A DNA stretch of 64,000 nucleotides from Rhizobiaceae bacterium (GCA_019635695.1 JAHBYZ010000013.1:29438-93437); one strand, 5' to 3'; shown: positions 51,551 to 60,756, counted from the first letter of the stretch. Translations and numbers: made by a program. The notes: generated by a model from the letters alone, not told the origin.

Positions 51551-54534
51551 GCCCGCGTCGCACCTCGTCGGGCGGTCGTATCGATCGTGACCGCTCTGTC
51601 CGCTTCACCTTCGACGGCCGCCAGCTTTCCGGCCATCCCGGCGACACGCTGGCCTCGGCGCTGCTCGCCAGCGGCGTCACCCTGGTCGGCCGCTCGTTCA
51701 AATACCACCGCCCGCGCGGCATCTTTGCGGCTGGCGCCGACGAGCCGAACGCACTGGTGACCGTGCTGCGCGACGGCGTGCGCGAGCCCAATATCCCGGC
51801 GACCCAGATCGAAATCTACGATGGCCTCATCGCCGTCAGCCAGAACCGCTGGCCCTCGCTCGCCTTCGACATCGGCGCGGTCAATGGGCTTGCCGGCGGA
51901 CTGATCTCGGCCGGCTTCTACTACAAGACCTTCATGGGGCCGGTGATCGGCCCGTTGAAAGGCACGCGATTCTGGATGTTCTGCGAATGGTTCATTCGCC
52001 GCGCCGCCGGCCTCGGCCGCGCCGACACGGCCAAGGACCCGTGGCGCTACGAGCGCATGAACGCCTTTTGCGACGTGCTGGTTGTCGGCGCAGGCCCGGC
52101 CGGCATCGGTGCCGCGAAGGCGGCCGCAGCGTCGGGCAAGCGCGTCATCCTCGCCGAGATGGACCCGGCCATCGGCGGTTCGGCCAAATGGTCGGGCGAG
52201 ACGATCGGCGGCCAGCAAGCCGCTGATTGGGCGTCCGACACGGCCGATGAGTTGGCCAACCAGCCCAACGTCCGTCTACTCACCCGCACCACCGTCTGGG
52301 GCTACTATGACGGCAACGTGCTTGCGGCCATCGAACGCGTCGCCGACCACAGGAAGGTCATCGGAAAGGGCGAGCCGCGCCACCGCCATTGGGTCATCCG
52401 CGCCGGCCAGGTGGTGCTCGCGACCGGTGCGCTGGAACGTCCGCTGGTCTTTTCCGGCAATGACCGGCCGGGCGTGATGCTCGCCTCGGCGACCCAGCGC
52501 TACGCGGCCGAATATGGCGTCCTGCCAGGCACTTCCGTCGCTTTCTTCACCAACAACGACTCGGCCTATGCAGCGGCCGCCGCCCTCGCGAAAGCCGGCG
52601 CGAACGTGACCGCCATTGTCGACGTTCGATCCGAGCTCTCGATGCCCGCCCGTGCGCTGGCGCAGCAGGCCGGCGCCGAACTGCTGCTCGGTCACGCGGT
52701 GACCGGCACCTCTGGCGGCAGGGCGCTCGCGGGCGTCTCGGTCCAGCGCCTGACCGGCGGCAAGCCGGCTGGCGAGGCGCGCAAGCTCGCCGTCGATTGC
52801 CTGGGCGTCTCCGGCGGCTGGTCGCCGGTGATCCACCTCGCCAGCCAGGCCGGCCAGAAGCCGGAATGGAACGACACGCTGCAGGCGTTCATGCCTCCGG
52901 CGCCGACGCAGAACTGGAAGGGGGCCGGCGCCTTCAACGGCGTCTTCGATACGGCTACCGTTCTGGCCGACGGCCGTGCGGCAGGAGAAGCCGCATCCGA
53001 CGCCCGCGCCAGCCGCGCAAAAGGCCCCGACGTCGGCGCCCCGGCGCTCGACGCCGCTCCGGCCCCGGTCTTCGAGATAGCCGGAGGAAAAAAGGCCTTC
53101 GTCGACCTACAGCACGACGTCACCGCCGACGACGTAAGGCTGGCCCATCGCGAGGGCTTCGTCTCCGTCGAGCATTTGAAGCGCTACACAACGCTCGGCA
53201 TGGCAACCGACCAGGGCAAGACCTCCAATGTGCCCGGGCTGGCCATCATGGCCGCCGCCCGCGGCGTTTCCGTCCCCGAGGTCGGCGCCACCCGCTTCCG
53301 CGCGCCCTACGCGCCGGTCTCGATCGGCTCCATCGCCGCCGAGCGCGCCGGCGACTTCGCGCCCGACCGGCTGACCCCCACGCACGACTGGCACGTCGAG
53401 CATGGCGCCCGCATGTACACTGTCGGCCTGTGGCACCGGCCGATGATCTACGGCCTGCCCGGCGAGACGGTCGAGCAGGCCTATGTGCGCGAGGCGCGCG
53501 CCGTGCGCGGCTCGGTCGGCCTGATGGACGTGTCGACGCTCGGCAAGATCGCGGTGAAGGGTCCCGACGCCGCGATTTTCCTGGACCGCGTCTACACCAA
53601 CATCTTCTCCACGCTGCCCGTCGGCAGGGCGCGCTACGGCCTGATGCTGCGCGAAGACGGCATCGCCTTCGACGACGGCACGACCTGGCGGCTGGGCGAA
53701 CACGATTTCCTGATGACCACAACGACCACCGGTGCCGGCAAGGTCATGCAGCAGCTCGAATATTTCCTCGACGTCGTCTGGCCCGACCTGCGCGTCAGCC
53801 TGACTTCGGTCACCGACGAATGGGCGGGCGCGGCCGTCGCCGGGCCGAATGCACGCAAGGTGCTGGAAAAGGCCGTTGCCGGCATCGCAGTCGACGACAC
53901 CGCCCTGCCCTTCATGGGCATCGTGCGTGGCGAGATCGATGGCGCGCCGGTGGTCGTGTGCCGGCTCTCCTTCTCGGGCGAACTCGCTTACGAGGTCTAT
54001 TGCGGCGCCGGCCACGGCACCCATGTCTGGGAAGCGCTGATGGCGGCAGGCGCGCCGTTCGGCATCCTGCCCTACGGGCTGGAGGCATCCGGCGCGCTGC
54101 GCATCGAGAAGGGCCACGTCACAGGCTCGGAGATCGACGGCCGCACCACGGCGCGCGACCTCCATCTCGACTGGATGCTGTCGAAGAAGAAACCGTTCGT
54201 CGGCTCGGCCGTCATGGATCGCGGCGAGCTGAACAGCGTTGACCGCGTCCGCCTCGTCGGCGTCGTCTCGCTCGACGGTCGCGCGCTCAATGGTGGCAGC
54301 CATATTGTGCTCGACGGCAGCCTCGAAAAGCTTGGCGAGAGCATCGGCCACGTCACCGCCGTCTGCTATTCGCCCGCGCTGGAAAGATACATCGGGCTGG
54401 CGCTGGTACGCGGCGGCAAGGCGCGTCACGGCAGCCGCGCCTTCGTGTCCGACCCGCTGCGCGGCCGCTTCGGCCCGGTGGAGATTGTCAGCCACCACTT
54501 CTTCGACCCCGACGGGAGCCGCATGCATGGTTGA
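51547..54534 (+). CDS. soxA: Sarcosine oxidase alpha subunit
   Basis: A 995-residue subunit. Residues 15-105 are a 2Fe-2S-ferredoxin-like fold without cluster cysteines (FDGRQLSGHPGDTLASALLASGV), 175-470 bind NAD (VLVVGAGPAGIGAAKAAAASG), and 620-985 are the GcvT-type folate domain that turns the methylene into methylene-THF. It completes sarcosine to glycine. Starts in the soxD stop (ATGA) and overlaps soxG by 8 nt. Confidence 0.96.
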   Translation: MSPRRTSSGGRIDRDRSVRFTFDGRQLSGHPGDTLASALLASGVTLVGRSFKYHRPRGIFAAGADEPNALVTVLRDGVREPNIPATQIEIYDGLIAVSQNRWPSLAFDIGAVNGLAGGLISAGFYYKTFMGPVIGPLKGTRFWMFCEWFIRRAAGLGRADTAKDPWRYERMNAFCDVLVVGAGPAGIGAAKAAAASGKRVILAEMDPAIGGSAKWSGETIGGQQAADWASDTADELANQPNVRLLTRTTVWGYYDGNVLAAIERVADHRKVIGKGEPRHRHWVIRAGQVVLATGALERPLVFSGNDRPGVMLASATQRYAAEYGVLPGTSVAFFTNNDSAYAAAAALAKAGANVTAIVDVRSELSMPARALAQQAGAELLLGHAVTGTSGGRALAGVSVQRLTGGKPAGEARKLAVDCLGVSGGWSPVIHLASQAGQKPEWNDTLQAFMPPAPTQNWKGAGAFNGVFDTATVLADGRAAGEAASDARASRAKGPDVGAPALDAAPAPVFEIAGGKKAFVDLQHDVTADDVRLAHREGFVSVEHLKRYTTLGMATDQGKTSNVPGLAIMAAARGVSVPEVGATRFRAPYAPVSIGSIAAERAGDFAPDRLTPTHDWHVEHGARMYTVGLWHRPMIYGLPGETVEQAYVREARAVRGSVGLMDVSTLGKIAVKGPDAAIFLDRVYTNIFSTLPVGRARYGLMLREDGIAFDDGTTWRLGEHDFLMTTTTTGAGKVMQQLEYFLDVVWPDLRVSLTSVTDEWAGAAVAGPNARKVLEKAVAGIAVDDTALPFMGIVRGEIDGAPVVVCRLSFSGELAYEVYCGAGHGTHVWEALMAAGAPFGILPYGLEASGALRIEKGHVTGSEIDGRTTARDLHLDWMLSKKKPFVGSAVMDRGELNSVDRVRLVGVVSLDGRALNGGSHIVLDGSLEKLGESIGHVTAVCYSPALERYIGLALVRGGKARHGSRAFVSDPLRGRFGPVEIVSHHFFDPDGSRMHG

Positions 54535-55114
54535 GCGCGAATCCCCGATCGGCCCTGCCTACCGGCCCGGCTCATACGGCAACCTCACCGGCGGCCCCGG
54601 GTTCCGCCTGCTCGAGCTGAAGCCCGGCTCCGTGGTCGAGGTGGTCGCGTGGCCCGGCTCGGAAGCGACGGCGCTTGCCGCGATCTCGGCGGTCACCGGG
54701 CTGGCGCTGGCCGACACACCGGGCTCCGGCGTTGCGACAAAGACAAGGTCAGCCTTCGGCTTCGCACCGCGAAAATGGCTGGTCATCGATCAGGCAGAGG
54801 GGACCGGCGCGCAACTGGAAGCCGCCATGACCAGCGCCGCCGGCAGCGTGACCGACCTGTCGCATGGCCGCACGGTCATCCGCGTCTCCGGCCCCCGAGT
54901 GGAGTGGGTATTGGCAAAACTGTTCGCGATCGACTTCGCGCTTGCCGCCTTTCCGATGTCGGCCGGCCGCGCCACCGCGCATCACGAAGTCTTCGCCCAG
55001 ATACAGCGCAGCGGCGAGCAGCAGTTCGACATCGTCGTCTTCCGCTCCTTCGCCCGCAGCTTCTGGAAGACGCTCTGCCATCTCGCCGAGGAAGTCGGCT
55101 GCGAGGTGGTCTGA
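54527..55114 (+). CDS. soxG: Sarcosine oxidase gamma subunit
   Basis: A 195-residue small subunit of the complex: VTDLSHGRTVIRVSGPRVEWVLAKLFAIDF and DIVVFRSFARSFWKTLCHLAEEVG are the usual conserved blocks. It caps the folate channel of SoxA. Start ATG 54527 overlaps the soxA end by 8 nt. No glyA, purU or folD follows, unlike many soxBDAG operons. Confidence 0.93.
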   Translation: MVERESPIGPAYRPGSYGNLTGGPGFRLLELKPGSVVEVVAWPGSEATALAAISAVTGLALADTPGSGVATKTRSAFGFAPRKWLVIDQAEGTGAQLEAAMTSAAGSVTDLSHGRTVIRVSGPRVEWVLAKLFAIDFALAAFPMSAGRATAHHEVFAQIQRSGEQQFDIVVFRSFARSFWKTLCHLAEEVGCEVV

Positions 55115-55132
55115 AGTTTTTTCGCGGCGCGC

Positions 55133-55161
55133 GGGAATAAATCACGGCCCGCCGGCATCTC
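55133..55161 (+). promoter_or_regulatory. ECF-type promoter candidate GGGAATAAA-N14-CATCTC
   Basis: GGGAATAAA (55133-55141) and CATCTC (55156-55161), 14 bp apart, look like -35 and -10 elements of an ECF sigma promoter. A hairpin GCGCCCGA-AAG-TCGGGCGC follows at 55170-55188 in the leader. The element precedes the YxFxxD gene and the ECF sigma/anti-sigma pair, so autoregulation by that sigma is likely. Confidence 0.5.
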
Positions 55162-55210
55162 ACCATCGTGCGCCCGAAAGTCGGGCGCGTTGAGATGGGA
55201 GGTTTGTCAA

Positions 55211-55585
55211 ATGAGGAAATTTGTCCTGTCCGCCGCTTTCGTGGCGCTCGCCGCGGGTGTCGCATGGGCCGCCGTGCCGGTGAAGACCGTCAAGACCGGC
55301 ATCGGCGACGTGCTCGCCGGCGAAAACGGCATGACGCTCTAAACGTTCAAGAAGGACACGCCGGGCGTGTCCAATTGCTATGACCAGTGCGCCGTGAACT
55401 GGCCGCCCGCAATCGCCGCCGCCGGCGCCGCTGCCGAGGGCGACTATACCCTCGTCGAGCGCAAGGACGGCTCGAAGCAGTGGGCCAAGCAGGGCTGGCC
55501 GCTGTATTACTGGATCAAGGACGTCAAGGAAGGCGACACGACCGGCGACGGCGTGGGCGGCAACTGGGAAGCCGCGCGGCCCTGA
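55211..55585 (+). pseudogene. Secreted YxFxxD-motif protein, broken by in-frame TAA
   Basis: A COG4315-type secreted protein of 124 residues if read through. A signal peptide (MRKFVLSAAFVALAAGVAWA) is followed by VKTGIGDVLAGENGMTL, then a TAA stop at 55340-55342 (codon 44), then TFKKDTPGVSNCYDQCAVNWPP and the second motif YYWIKD, ending at 55585. The stop replaces the tyrosine of the first Y-x-F-x-x-D motif; TAC or TAT to TAA is one base. The rest of the frame is intact, so the loss is recent or a sequencing error, or read-through occurs. Confidence 0.85.
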
Positions 55586-55630
55586 ACTCTTGAGGTGAAC
55601 GGGCGGGACCGCAAGGTCCCGCCGCTGGCC

Positions 55631-56134
55631 ATGGCGGATCGCACCGACGAGATATTGGCGCTCATGCCGGCGCTGCGGCGCTACGCGGCAAGCCTGTCGC
55701 GCAGCCGGCAGGACGCCGACGATCTGGTGCAGGACAGCATGGAAGCCGCCTTCGCGCATCTCGGCGACTGGCGCGGCGTCAATCTGCGCGGCTGGCTGAT
55801 GACGATCGTCACCAACATGCACCGCCGCCGCTATCGCAGCACCGCCGGCCGCACGCAGCTTGCCGCGCTGGACGAGGCCGGCGAGGTCGCCGCACCGGCG
55901 GCGCTGGGCGACCCGCTGGAGCGCGACCGCCTCGCCGCCGCGATCGACCTGCTGCCGCCGGAGCAGCGCAGCGTGCTCATGCTCGTTGTGGTGGAAGGTT
56001 ACGCCTATGCGGAGGTCGCCGGCATGCTGGAGATCCCCGTCGGTACGGTGATGTCGCGTTTGTCGCGCGCGCGCCGGGCCGTCGCGCAGACCATGGAAGG
56101 CCGCAACGTGATCGGACTGCGGAGACCCGGATGA
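55631..56134 (+). CDS. ECF RNA polymerase sigma factor
   Basis: A 167-residue ECF sigma. Region 2 runs through LMPALRRYAASLSRSRQDADDLVQDSMEAAFAHLGDW and region 4 through LPPEQRSVLMLVVVEGYAYAEVAGMLEIPVGTVMSRLSRAR. It is followed with a 4-nt overlap by its anti-sigma gene and preceded by the broken YxFxxD gene, a group often seen together. Start 55631 (MADRTDE) is chosen; an in-frame GTG at 55595 has a poorly spaced site. Confidence 0.9.
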   Translation: MADRTDEILALMPALRRYAASLSRSRQDADDLVQDSMEAAFAHLGDWRGVNLRGWLMTIVTNMHRRRYRSTAGRTQLAALDEAGEVAAPAALGDPLERDRLAAAIDLLPPEQRSVLMLVVVEGYAYAEVAGMLEIPVGTVMSRLSRARRAVAQTMEGRNVIGLRRPG

Positions 56135-56931
56135 ACGACGAGATGCCCCGCGCCGTCAACGACGACGACCTGCACGCCTGGGCCGACGGCCGGCTAGACG
56201 AGGCTCGCCGCGCCGAGATCGAGCGCCTGCTTGCGCACAATCCCGCCGCCGCAGCGGAAGCGGCCTCCTGGAAGGCGCAGAACGAGGCGATCCGGGCGCT
56301 CTACGCAGCACCGGCGCCACGTCCCGACGAGCGCCGGCTGGTCGAGGAGATGGTGCGCCTCTACGGCAGCAGAAGGCGCGCGTCGCGCCTGACGGCCGCC
56401 GCCGCCGCGGTCGGGTTGCTGGCCGTCGGCGTCGGCGCCGGTATCGCCGGCACGCTCGCCTTCTCGCCGGCGTCCGACGACGGCGCGCTTCGCCTCCTGC
56501 CGCAGGCTGCGCGTGCCAATTACCTGATCTACACGCGCGAGGCTCGCCACGCCGTCGAGGTCGGCGCCGACGAGAAGACGCATCTTGTCACGTGGCTCGG
56601 CAAGCGGCTGGGCAGCGAAATCGCCGCGCCCGACCTCTCCGGCGAAGGCTTCGAGCTGATGGGCGGCCGACTGGTGCCTTATCGCGACAAGCCTGGCGCG
56701 CTGCTGATGTACCAGAACGCGGCCGGCCAGCGCCTGACGCTGTTCTTCGGCCGCAGCGACACGAACCGCGAAACCGGCTTCCGCTTCGACACCGGCCCAG
56801 GCACTGGCGACACGGTGCAGACTTTCTACTGGATCGACGGGCCGGTTGGCTACGCCATCAGCGGCGAAATCGGCCGCGAGCAGTTGGAGCGCATCAGCGA
56901 ACTGGTCTACCGGCAGCTGCCGGCGGTGTGA
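56131..56931 (+). CDS. Membrane anti-sigma factor
   Basis: A 266-residue COG5662-type anti-sigma. Residues 1-80 are cytosolic (DDDLHAWADGRLDEARRAEIERLLAHNP), with no zinc-binding HxxxCxxC. One membrane helix follows at about 90-112, then a periplasmic sensor domain (TLFFGRSDTNRETGF, TFYWIDGPVGYAISG). It should hold the sigma factor until an external signal arrives. ATGA overlap with the sigma gene. Confidence 0.88.
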   Translation: MNDEMPRAVNDDDLHAWADGRLDEARRAEIERLLAHNPAAAAEAASWKAQNEAIRALYAAPAPRPDERRLVEEMVRLYGSRRRASRLTAAAAAVGLLAVGVGAGIAGTLAFSPASDDGALRLLPQAARANYLIYTREARHAVEVGADEKTHLVTWLGKRLGSEIAAPDLSGEGFELMGGRLVPYRDKPGALLMYQNAAGQRLTLFFGRSDTNRETGFRFDTGPGTGDTVQTFYWIDGPVGYAISGEIGREQLERISELVYRQLPAV

Positions 56932-57657
56932 CTACTCGACGAACGTAACCCACTCTTCGAGCGGTGCGCGCTCGGTGCGGAAATTGTTCTCCGGCTTGTC
57001 GCAGTCCTCGTAGCCGACGGCCATGCCGCACACCACGACCTCTTCGTCGGGGATGCCCAGGATCGGCCTGATCTCGCGATGGTACGGAGCGAACGCCGCC
57101 TGCGGGCAGGTGTGCAACCCCCTCGCGCGCGCCGCCAGCATCACCGTCTGCAGGAACATGCCGTGGTCGATCCACGAGCCCTTGTTCAGCCGGCGGTCGA
57201 TGGTGAAGATCATGCCGACGGGCGCGTCGAAGAACAGGAAGTTGCGGTCGTGCTGCGCCCGCATGCGCTCCACCTCGCGCCGCTGGATGCCCAGCGCATC
57301 GTAGAGCGCGAAGCCGACGGTACGCCGGCGGGTGAGGTATGGGTCGAAGAACTTGTCGGGATAGTAGCGGTACTCGTCCCACTCGACCTTCTCGGCGCGC
57401 TTGCCGGAGTCCAGTATGGCCTGCGAGATCGCGTCCTTGACGGCCCCCTTGGTGACATAGGTCTTCCACGGCTGCATGTTGGTGCCCGAAGGCGCGCGCG
57501 ATCCGAGTTCGAGAATTTCGCGGATGAGCAGGTCATCGACCGGATCGGGCAGGAACGCCCGCACCGAGCGGCGCGTCAGGATGGCTTCGTCGATGGTTTC
57601 GGCAATGTCGAGCCCGTCCCGGCTCGCCTCGCCCGCCTGCTTGTCCGGCGCCAGCAT
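56932..57657 (-). CDS. Nitroreductase family flavoprotein
   Basis: A 241-residue FMN nitroreductase (ILTRRSVRAFLPDPVDDLLIREILELGSRAPSGTNMQPW, DHGMFLQTVMLAARARGLHTCPQAAF). Such enzymes use NAD(P)H to reduce nitroaromatics, quinones or flavins. ATG 57657 with GGAAAGG 9 nt upstream is favoured over 57666. The stop abuts the anti-sigma stop. It is divergent from the XRE-cupin regulator. Confidence 0.88.
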   Translation of the reverse strand: MLAPDKQAGEASRDGLDIAETIDEAILTRRSVRAFLPDPVDDLLIREILELGSRAPSGTNMQPWKTYVTKGAVKDAISQAILDSGKRAEKVEWDEYRYYPDKFFDPYLTRRRTVGFALYDALGIQRREVERMRAQHDRNFLFFDAPVGMIFTIDRRLNKGSWIDHGMFLQTVMLAARARGLHTCPQAAFAPYHREIRPILGIPDEEVVVCGMAVGYEDCDKPENNFRTERAPLEEWVTFVE

Positions 57658-57823
57658 GCGCGGCATCCTTTCCCGGTGGTCCCTCCCGATCCGCTTGAGC
57701 GGGGAGTTTCCCCTCCTGCCCCGGCGGCATGCCCTGCGGCACGCTGCGCGCTCGACAAACCGGTGAAATTCAGCTTTAGTTTTTCATCCCTAGATCGTCA
57801 ATGAAATTGGTGGGACGCTTTTC

Positions 57824-58432
57824 ATGGCCGATTCCGCGAACCCCGCGAAGGACAGCAGCCTGTCCCGCGCGCTGGCGCGCATCGACCAGCGCCTGTCGCA
57901 CGACCTGCGCGCCCTGAGGTTGGCGAAGAGCCTCACGCTTGCACAGATCTCTGAGAAGATCGGCCGTTCGGTCGGCTGGCTGAGCCAGGTCGAGCGCGGC
58001 ATCTCGATGCCGACGCTGCCCGATCTGCGCCGCATGGCGGAAGCGTTCGGCGTGCCGCTCAGCCTCTTCGACACCCGCGGCGCTCCCGCCGAACCGGAGA
58101 GCGGCGTTGTGGTGCGCGCCGACCAGCGCCGGCACATCGGCCCAGCGGCCGGCGGCATGTCCGAAGAGTTGCTTTCGCCCTCGCTCGGCGGCGCCAGCCA
58201 GATGCGCCGCCGCGTCATGCAGCCGGGCGCCGCGGCTGCCCAGCCCGCCCGCCGCGACGTCGAAGAATCGGGCTACGTTCTGTCCGGCAGGCTGACGCTG
58301 GAGGTGGACGGCACGATCCACACCCTGGAAGCCGGCGACTCGTTCCGCTTCAAGGGCAAGGCCGCTGCCTGGTGCAACGACGGCGACGAGGAAGCCGTCG
58401 TCGTATGGGTGATGTCGCCACCGGCCTACTAG
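57824..58432 (+). CDS. XRE-cupin transcriptional regulator
   Basis: A 202-residue regulator: an HTH_3 at about 27-80 (LRALRLAKSLTLAQISEKIGRSVGWLSQVERGISMPTLPDLRRMAEAF) and a C-terminal cupin (about 120-200, VEESGYVLSGRLTLEVDGTIHTLEAGDSFRFKG). Members such as PuuR-type proteins sense small amines or amino acids. The divergent nitroreductase is a possible target; TGAAATT occurs twice (57764 and 57802) in the shared gap. Confidence 0.9.
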   Translation: MADSANPAKDSSLSRALARIDQRLSHDLRALRLAKSLTLAQISEKIGRSVGWLSQVERGISMPTLPDLRRMAEAFGVPLSLFDTRGAPAEPESGVVVRADQRRHIGPAAGGMSEELLSPSLGGASQMRRRVMQPGAAAAQPARRDVEESGYVLSGRLTLEVDGTIHTLEAGDSFRFKGKAAAWCNDGDEEAVVVWVMSPPAY

Positions 58433-58453
58433 CCGAGGTCCGCAAGCCGACCG

Positions 58454-58777
58454 CTAGAATTTGAACTCGAAGCGCGGCCTGACCAGTTCCTCGTTGATGC
58501 AGTGATAGACCGGGCAGGCGCCGGTGTCCTTCGCGCGAACCGTCGTCTGCCATGCGATCTCGGGCCGGTAGCAGGCCGAATCGCGTGCGACAAAGCGCTC
58601 ATATGTGTGCCGGCCGGTTGTCATCACCACCGCGCCACGGTCCCGTATCAGAGACTGCACCCGCTCGCAGCTCATCGAGCGTGTGTCAGGCCGGTTTGCG
58701 GCCAGAGTCGCGGTGGCCGCCATCGCCAGCGCGGCGGCAACCGCCAGGGTCTTCGTCAGTCGGGCTGAGGTCGTCAT
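58454..58777 (-). CDS. Small exported cysteine-containing protein (107 aa)
   Basis: A 107-residue protein with a signal peptide (LTKTLAVAAALAMAATATLA). The mature part has four cysteines (MSCERVQ, SACYRPE, GACPVYHCINEE) and RDRGAVVMTTGRHTYERFVA, likely two disulfides in the periplasm. I know homologues only as hypothetical proteins of Rhizobiales. It is convergent with the XRE-cupin gene. Confidence 0.72.
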   Translation of the reverse strand: MTTSARLTKTLAVAAALAMAATATLAANRPDTRSMSCERVQSLIRDRGAVVMTTGRHTYERFVARDSACYRPEIAWQTTVRAKDTGACPVYHCINEELVRPRFEFKF

Positions 58778-59083
58778 GCTCGTTCTCCGCGAAATGTCCC
58801 TTCGCCGAAAGAATCTAGCGTTTTGGTCTGGCGGATCAATCGGGAGGATTTGCGGCAGACGCTCGCAGGAAAACCGTCGAGGGCGCCTGCCCGGTGCCTC
58901 GTACACCGGGCAGGCCGGGGAACGCCATCGCAATGGGGTGCGGTGTGGCCGCATCTGCGGTCACGCGGCATTCGCCCGCATGCAGCATGCACATGCTGCA
59001 TGCGAGTCGATATTACGCGATCACGCAGTCGAAGCGGCCGGGGCGGGCTTCCCAGGCCGCGCCCGGGCGGCATATTGGGAGCC
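58778..59083. other. 306-bp gene-free gap containing a 28-bp palindrome
   Basis: No gene seen. At 58977-58989 CGCATGCAGCATG is perfectly inverted at 58992-59004 across a 2-bp centre, a 28-bp dyad with 13 perfect pairs. It is 80 nt before the selO ATG. It could be a strong operator or a hairpin in the selO leader. Confidence 0.6.
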
Positions 59084-60538
59084 ATGCCCGTTTCGCCCGT
59101 CTACAGCCCGTCACGACGCCACGCCGAGCTCGGCCCCGACTTCTACGACGCGGTCCGCGCCGCCGAATTCACGCGCCACGACCTGCGCTGGCGCAATGAT
59201 CGCTGGGCCGCGCGGGTCGGTCTGGACGAACTGACCGACGCGGAATGGCTCGATCATTTCGGCCGCTTTGCGCCGCTGCCGGGCAGCTTCGAGCAGCCCC
59301 TCGCGCTACGCTATCATGGCCATCAGTTCCGCTCCTACAATCCCGACCTCGGCGACGGGCGCGGCTTCCTGTTCGCCCAGCTCCGCGATGCCGAGGACGG
59401 CCGCCTGCTCGACCTGGCCACCAAAGGCAGCGGCAGGACGCCGTGGTCGCGTACCGCCGATGGCCGTCTGACGCTGAAGGGCGGCGTGCGAGAGCTTCTG
59501 GCGACCGAGATGCTGGAGGCGCTCGGCGTCGACACCTCGAAGACCTTCAGCCTTGTCGAGACCGGCGAGGAGCTTTGGCGAGGCGACGAGTCATCGCCGA
59601 CGCGCTCCTGCGTGCTGACGCGGCTCAGTCACTCTCACATCCGCATCGGCAGCTTCCAGCGCCTGCTCTACCTCGACCAGCACGACAATGTCGCGCGACT
59701 GATGGATCACGTCGTGCGCACCTACTTCACCGATGTCTGGGTGGAAGACACCGCAGCCCGCGCGCTGGCTTTCCTGGAAGAGGTCGGCCGCCGCGTCGCC
59801 CGCACCGGCGCGCGCTGGATGACCGCCGGCTTCGTGCACGGCGTGCTCAACACCGACAACATCAACGTCACCGGCGAAAGCTTCGACTACGGCCCCTGGC
59901 GCTTTGCACCCGTGCTCGATCCCGCCTTCACCGCCGCTTATTTCGACGAAACGCGCCTTTACGCCTTCGGCCGCCAGCCGGACACGCTGCTGTGGAACCT
60001 GACGCGGCTGGCCGAGTGTCTGCTCCCACTCGCCCCGCAGGACGGGCTGATGAAGGTGCTGGAAGGCTTCGGTTCCGAGTTCCGCGCCCGCTTTGCCGAA
60101 GCCATGCGCTGGCGCCTCGGCCTCGAAGATGCCGGCGAAAAGGCGGCACAGAACCTCGTGGGGGCGGTCTGGCGCTTCCTCGAAGGCACGCGCATGCCCT
60201 TCGAGCGCTTCTTCTTCGATTGGCGTGGCGGCATGCAGTCATCGCATCGTGCCGGCGGCAGCGCGGAAGCGGCAACTTATGCCGGGCCGGTTTTCGACGA
60301 AGTGCGCGAAGCATTGATGGCCCATGAGCCGGTCGAAAGGGCGCTGTCGCACAGCTATTTCGCCAGCGATGCCCCCTGCACGATGCTGATCGACGAGGTC
60401 GAGGCCCTCTGGGCACCCATCGCCACCAATGATGACTGGTCCCCGCTCAAGGCGAAAATCGCCGCCATCGGCGTGTTGCGGGAGGCGTATTCGGAGGCCG
60501 TCGTGCAACAAAAAATGCCGAATGCAAAAAAAGTTTGA
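59084..60538 (+). CDS. selO: Protein adenylyltransferase SelO (YdiU/UPF0061)
   Basis: A 484-residue pseudokinase that transfers AMP to protein hydroxyls. Hallmarks seen: YHGHQF, LATKGSGRTPWSR, GGVRELLATEMLEALGV, TRLSHSHIRIGSFQ and VHGVLNTDNINVTGESFDYGPW. In bacteria it responds to oxidative stress. No selenocysteine codon is needed in prokaryotic forms and none is present. It stands alone, with a long palindrome in the leader. Confidence 0.95.
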   Translation: MPVSPVYSPSRRHAELGPDFYDAVRAAEFTRHDLRWRNDRWAARVGLDELTDAEWLDHFGRFAPLPGSFEQPLALRYHGHQFRSYNPDLGDGRGFLFAQLRDAEDGRLLDLATKGSGRTPWSRTADGRLTLKGGVRELLATEMLEALGVDTSKTFSLVETGEELWRGDESSPTRSCVLTRLSHSHIRIGSFQRLLYLDQHDNVARLMDHVVRTYFTDVWVEDTAARALAFLEEVGRRVARTGARWMTAGFVHGVLNTDNINVTGESFDYGPWRFAPVLDPAFTAAYFDETRLYAFGRQPDTLLWNLTRLAECLLPLAPQDGLMKVLEGFGSEFRARFAEAMRWRLGLEDAGEKAAQNLVGAVWRFLEGTRMPFERFFFDWRGGMQSSHRAGGSAEAATYAGPVFDEVREALMAHEPVERALSHSYFASDAPCTMLIDEVEALWAPIATNDDWSPLKAKIAAIGVLREAYSEAVVQQKMPNAKKV

Positions 60539-60756
60539 AACCGGTGGAACCAAATCGAGGGGCCTGCATTTTCCGGTGCGACGATGGCGACAAGAGGTTT
60601 CCCCTCCCCCAAGACCTTGCCCCGCCCCGGCAGTTGCCATCGTCACAGTTTGCCCGCCGGGGATTGAGATCCCCATCTTCACCGGCCGGGAATTAGGATG
60701 CGGACCGGGCGCCGTCTGCGCGGCGCTCCGGTCCGTATGCATCGGAGCAACGTGTT

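Noticed and set aside
53107..54528. 473-residue open frame on the minus strand
   Set aside because: Antisense to soxA, with no family features.
60545..60575. EcfG general stress promoter upstream of the HWE kinase
   Set aside because: GGAAC is present, but no CGTT follows at 16-17 bp.
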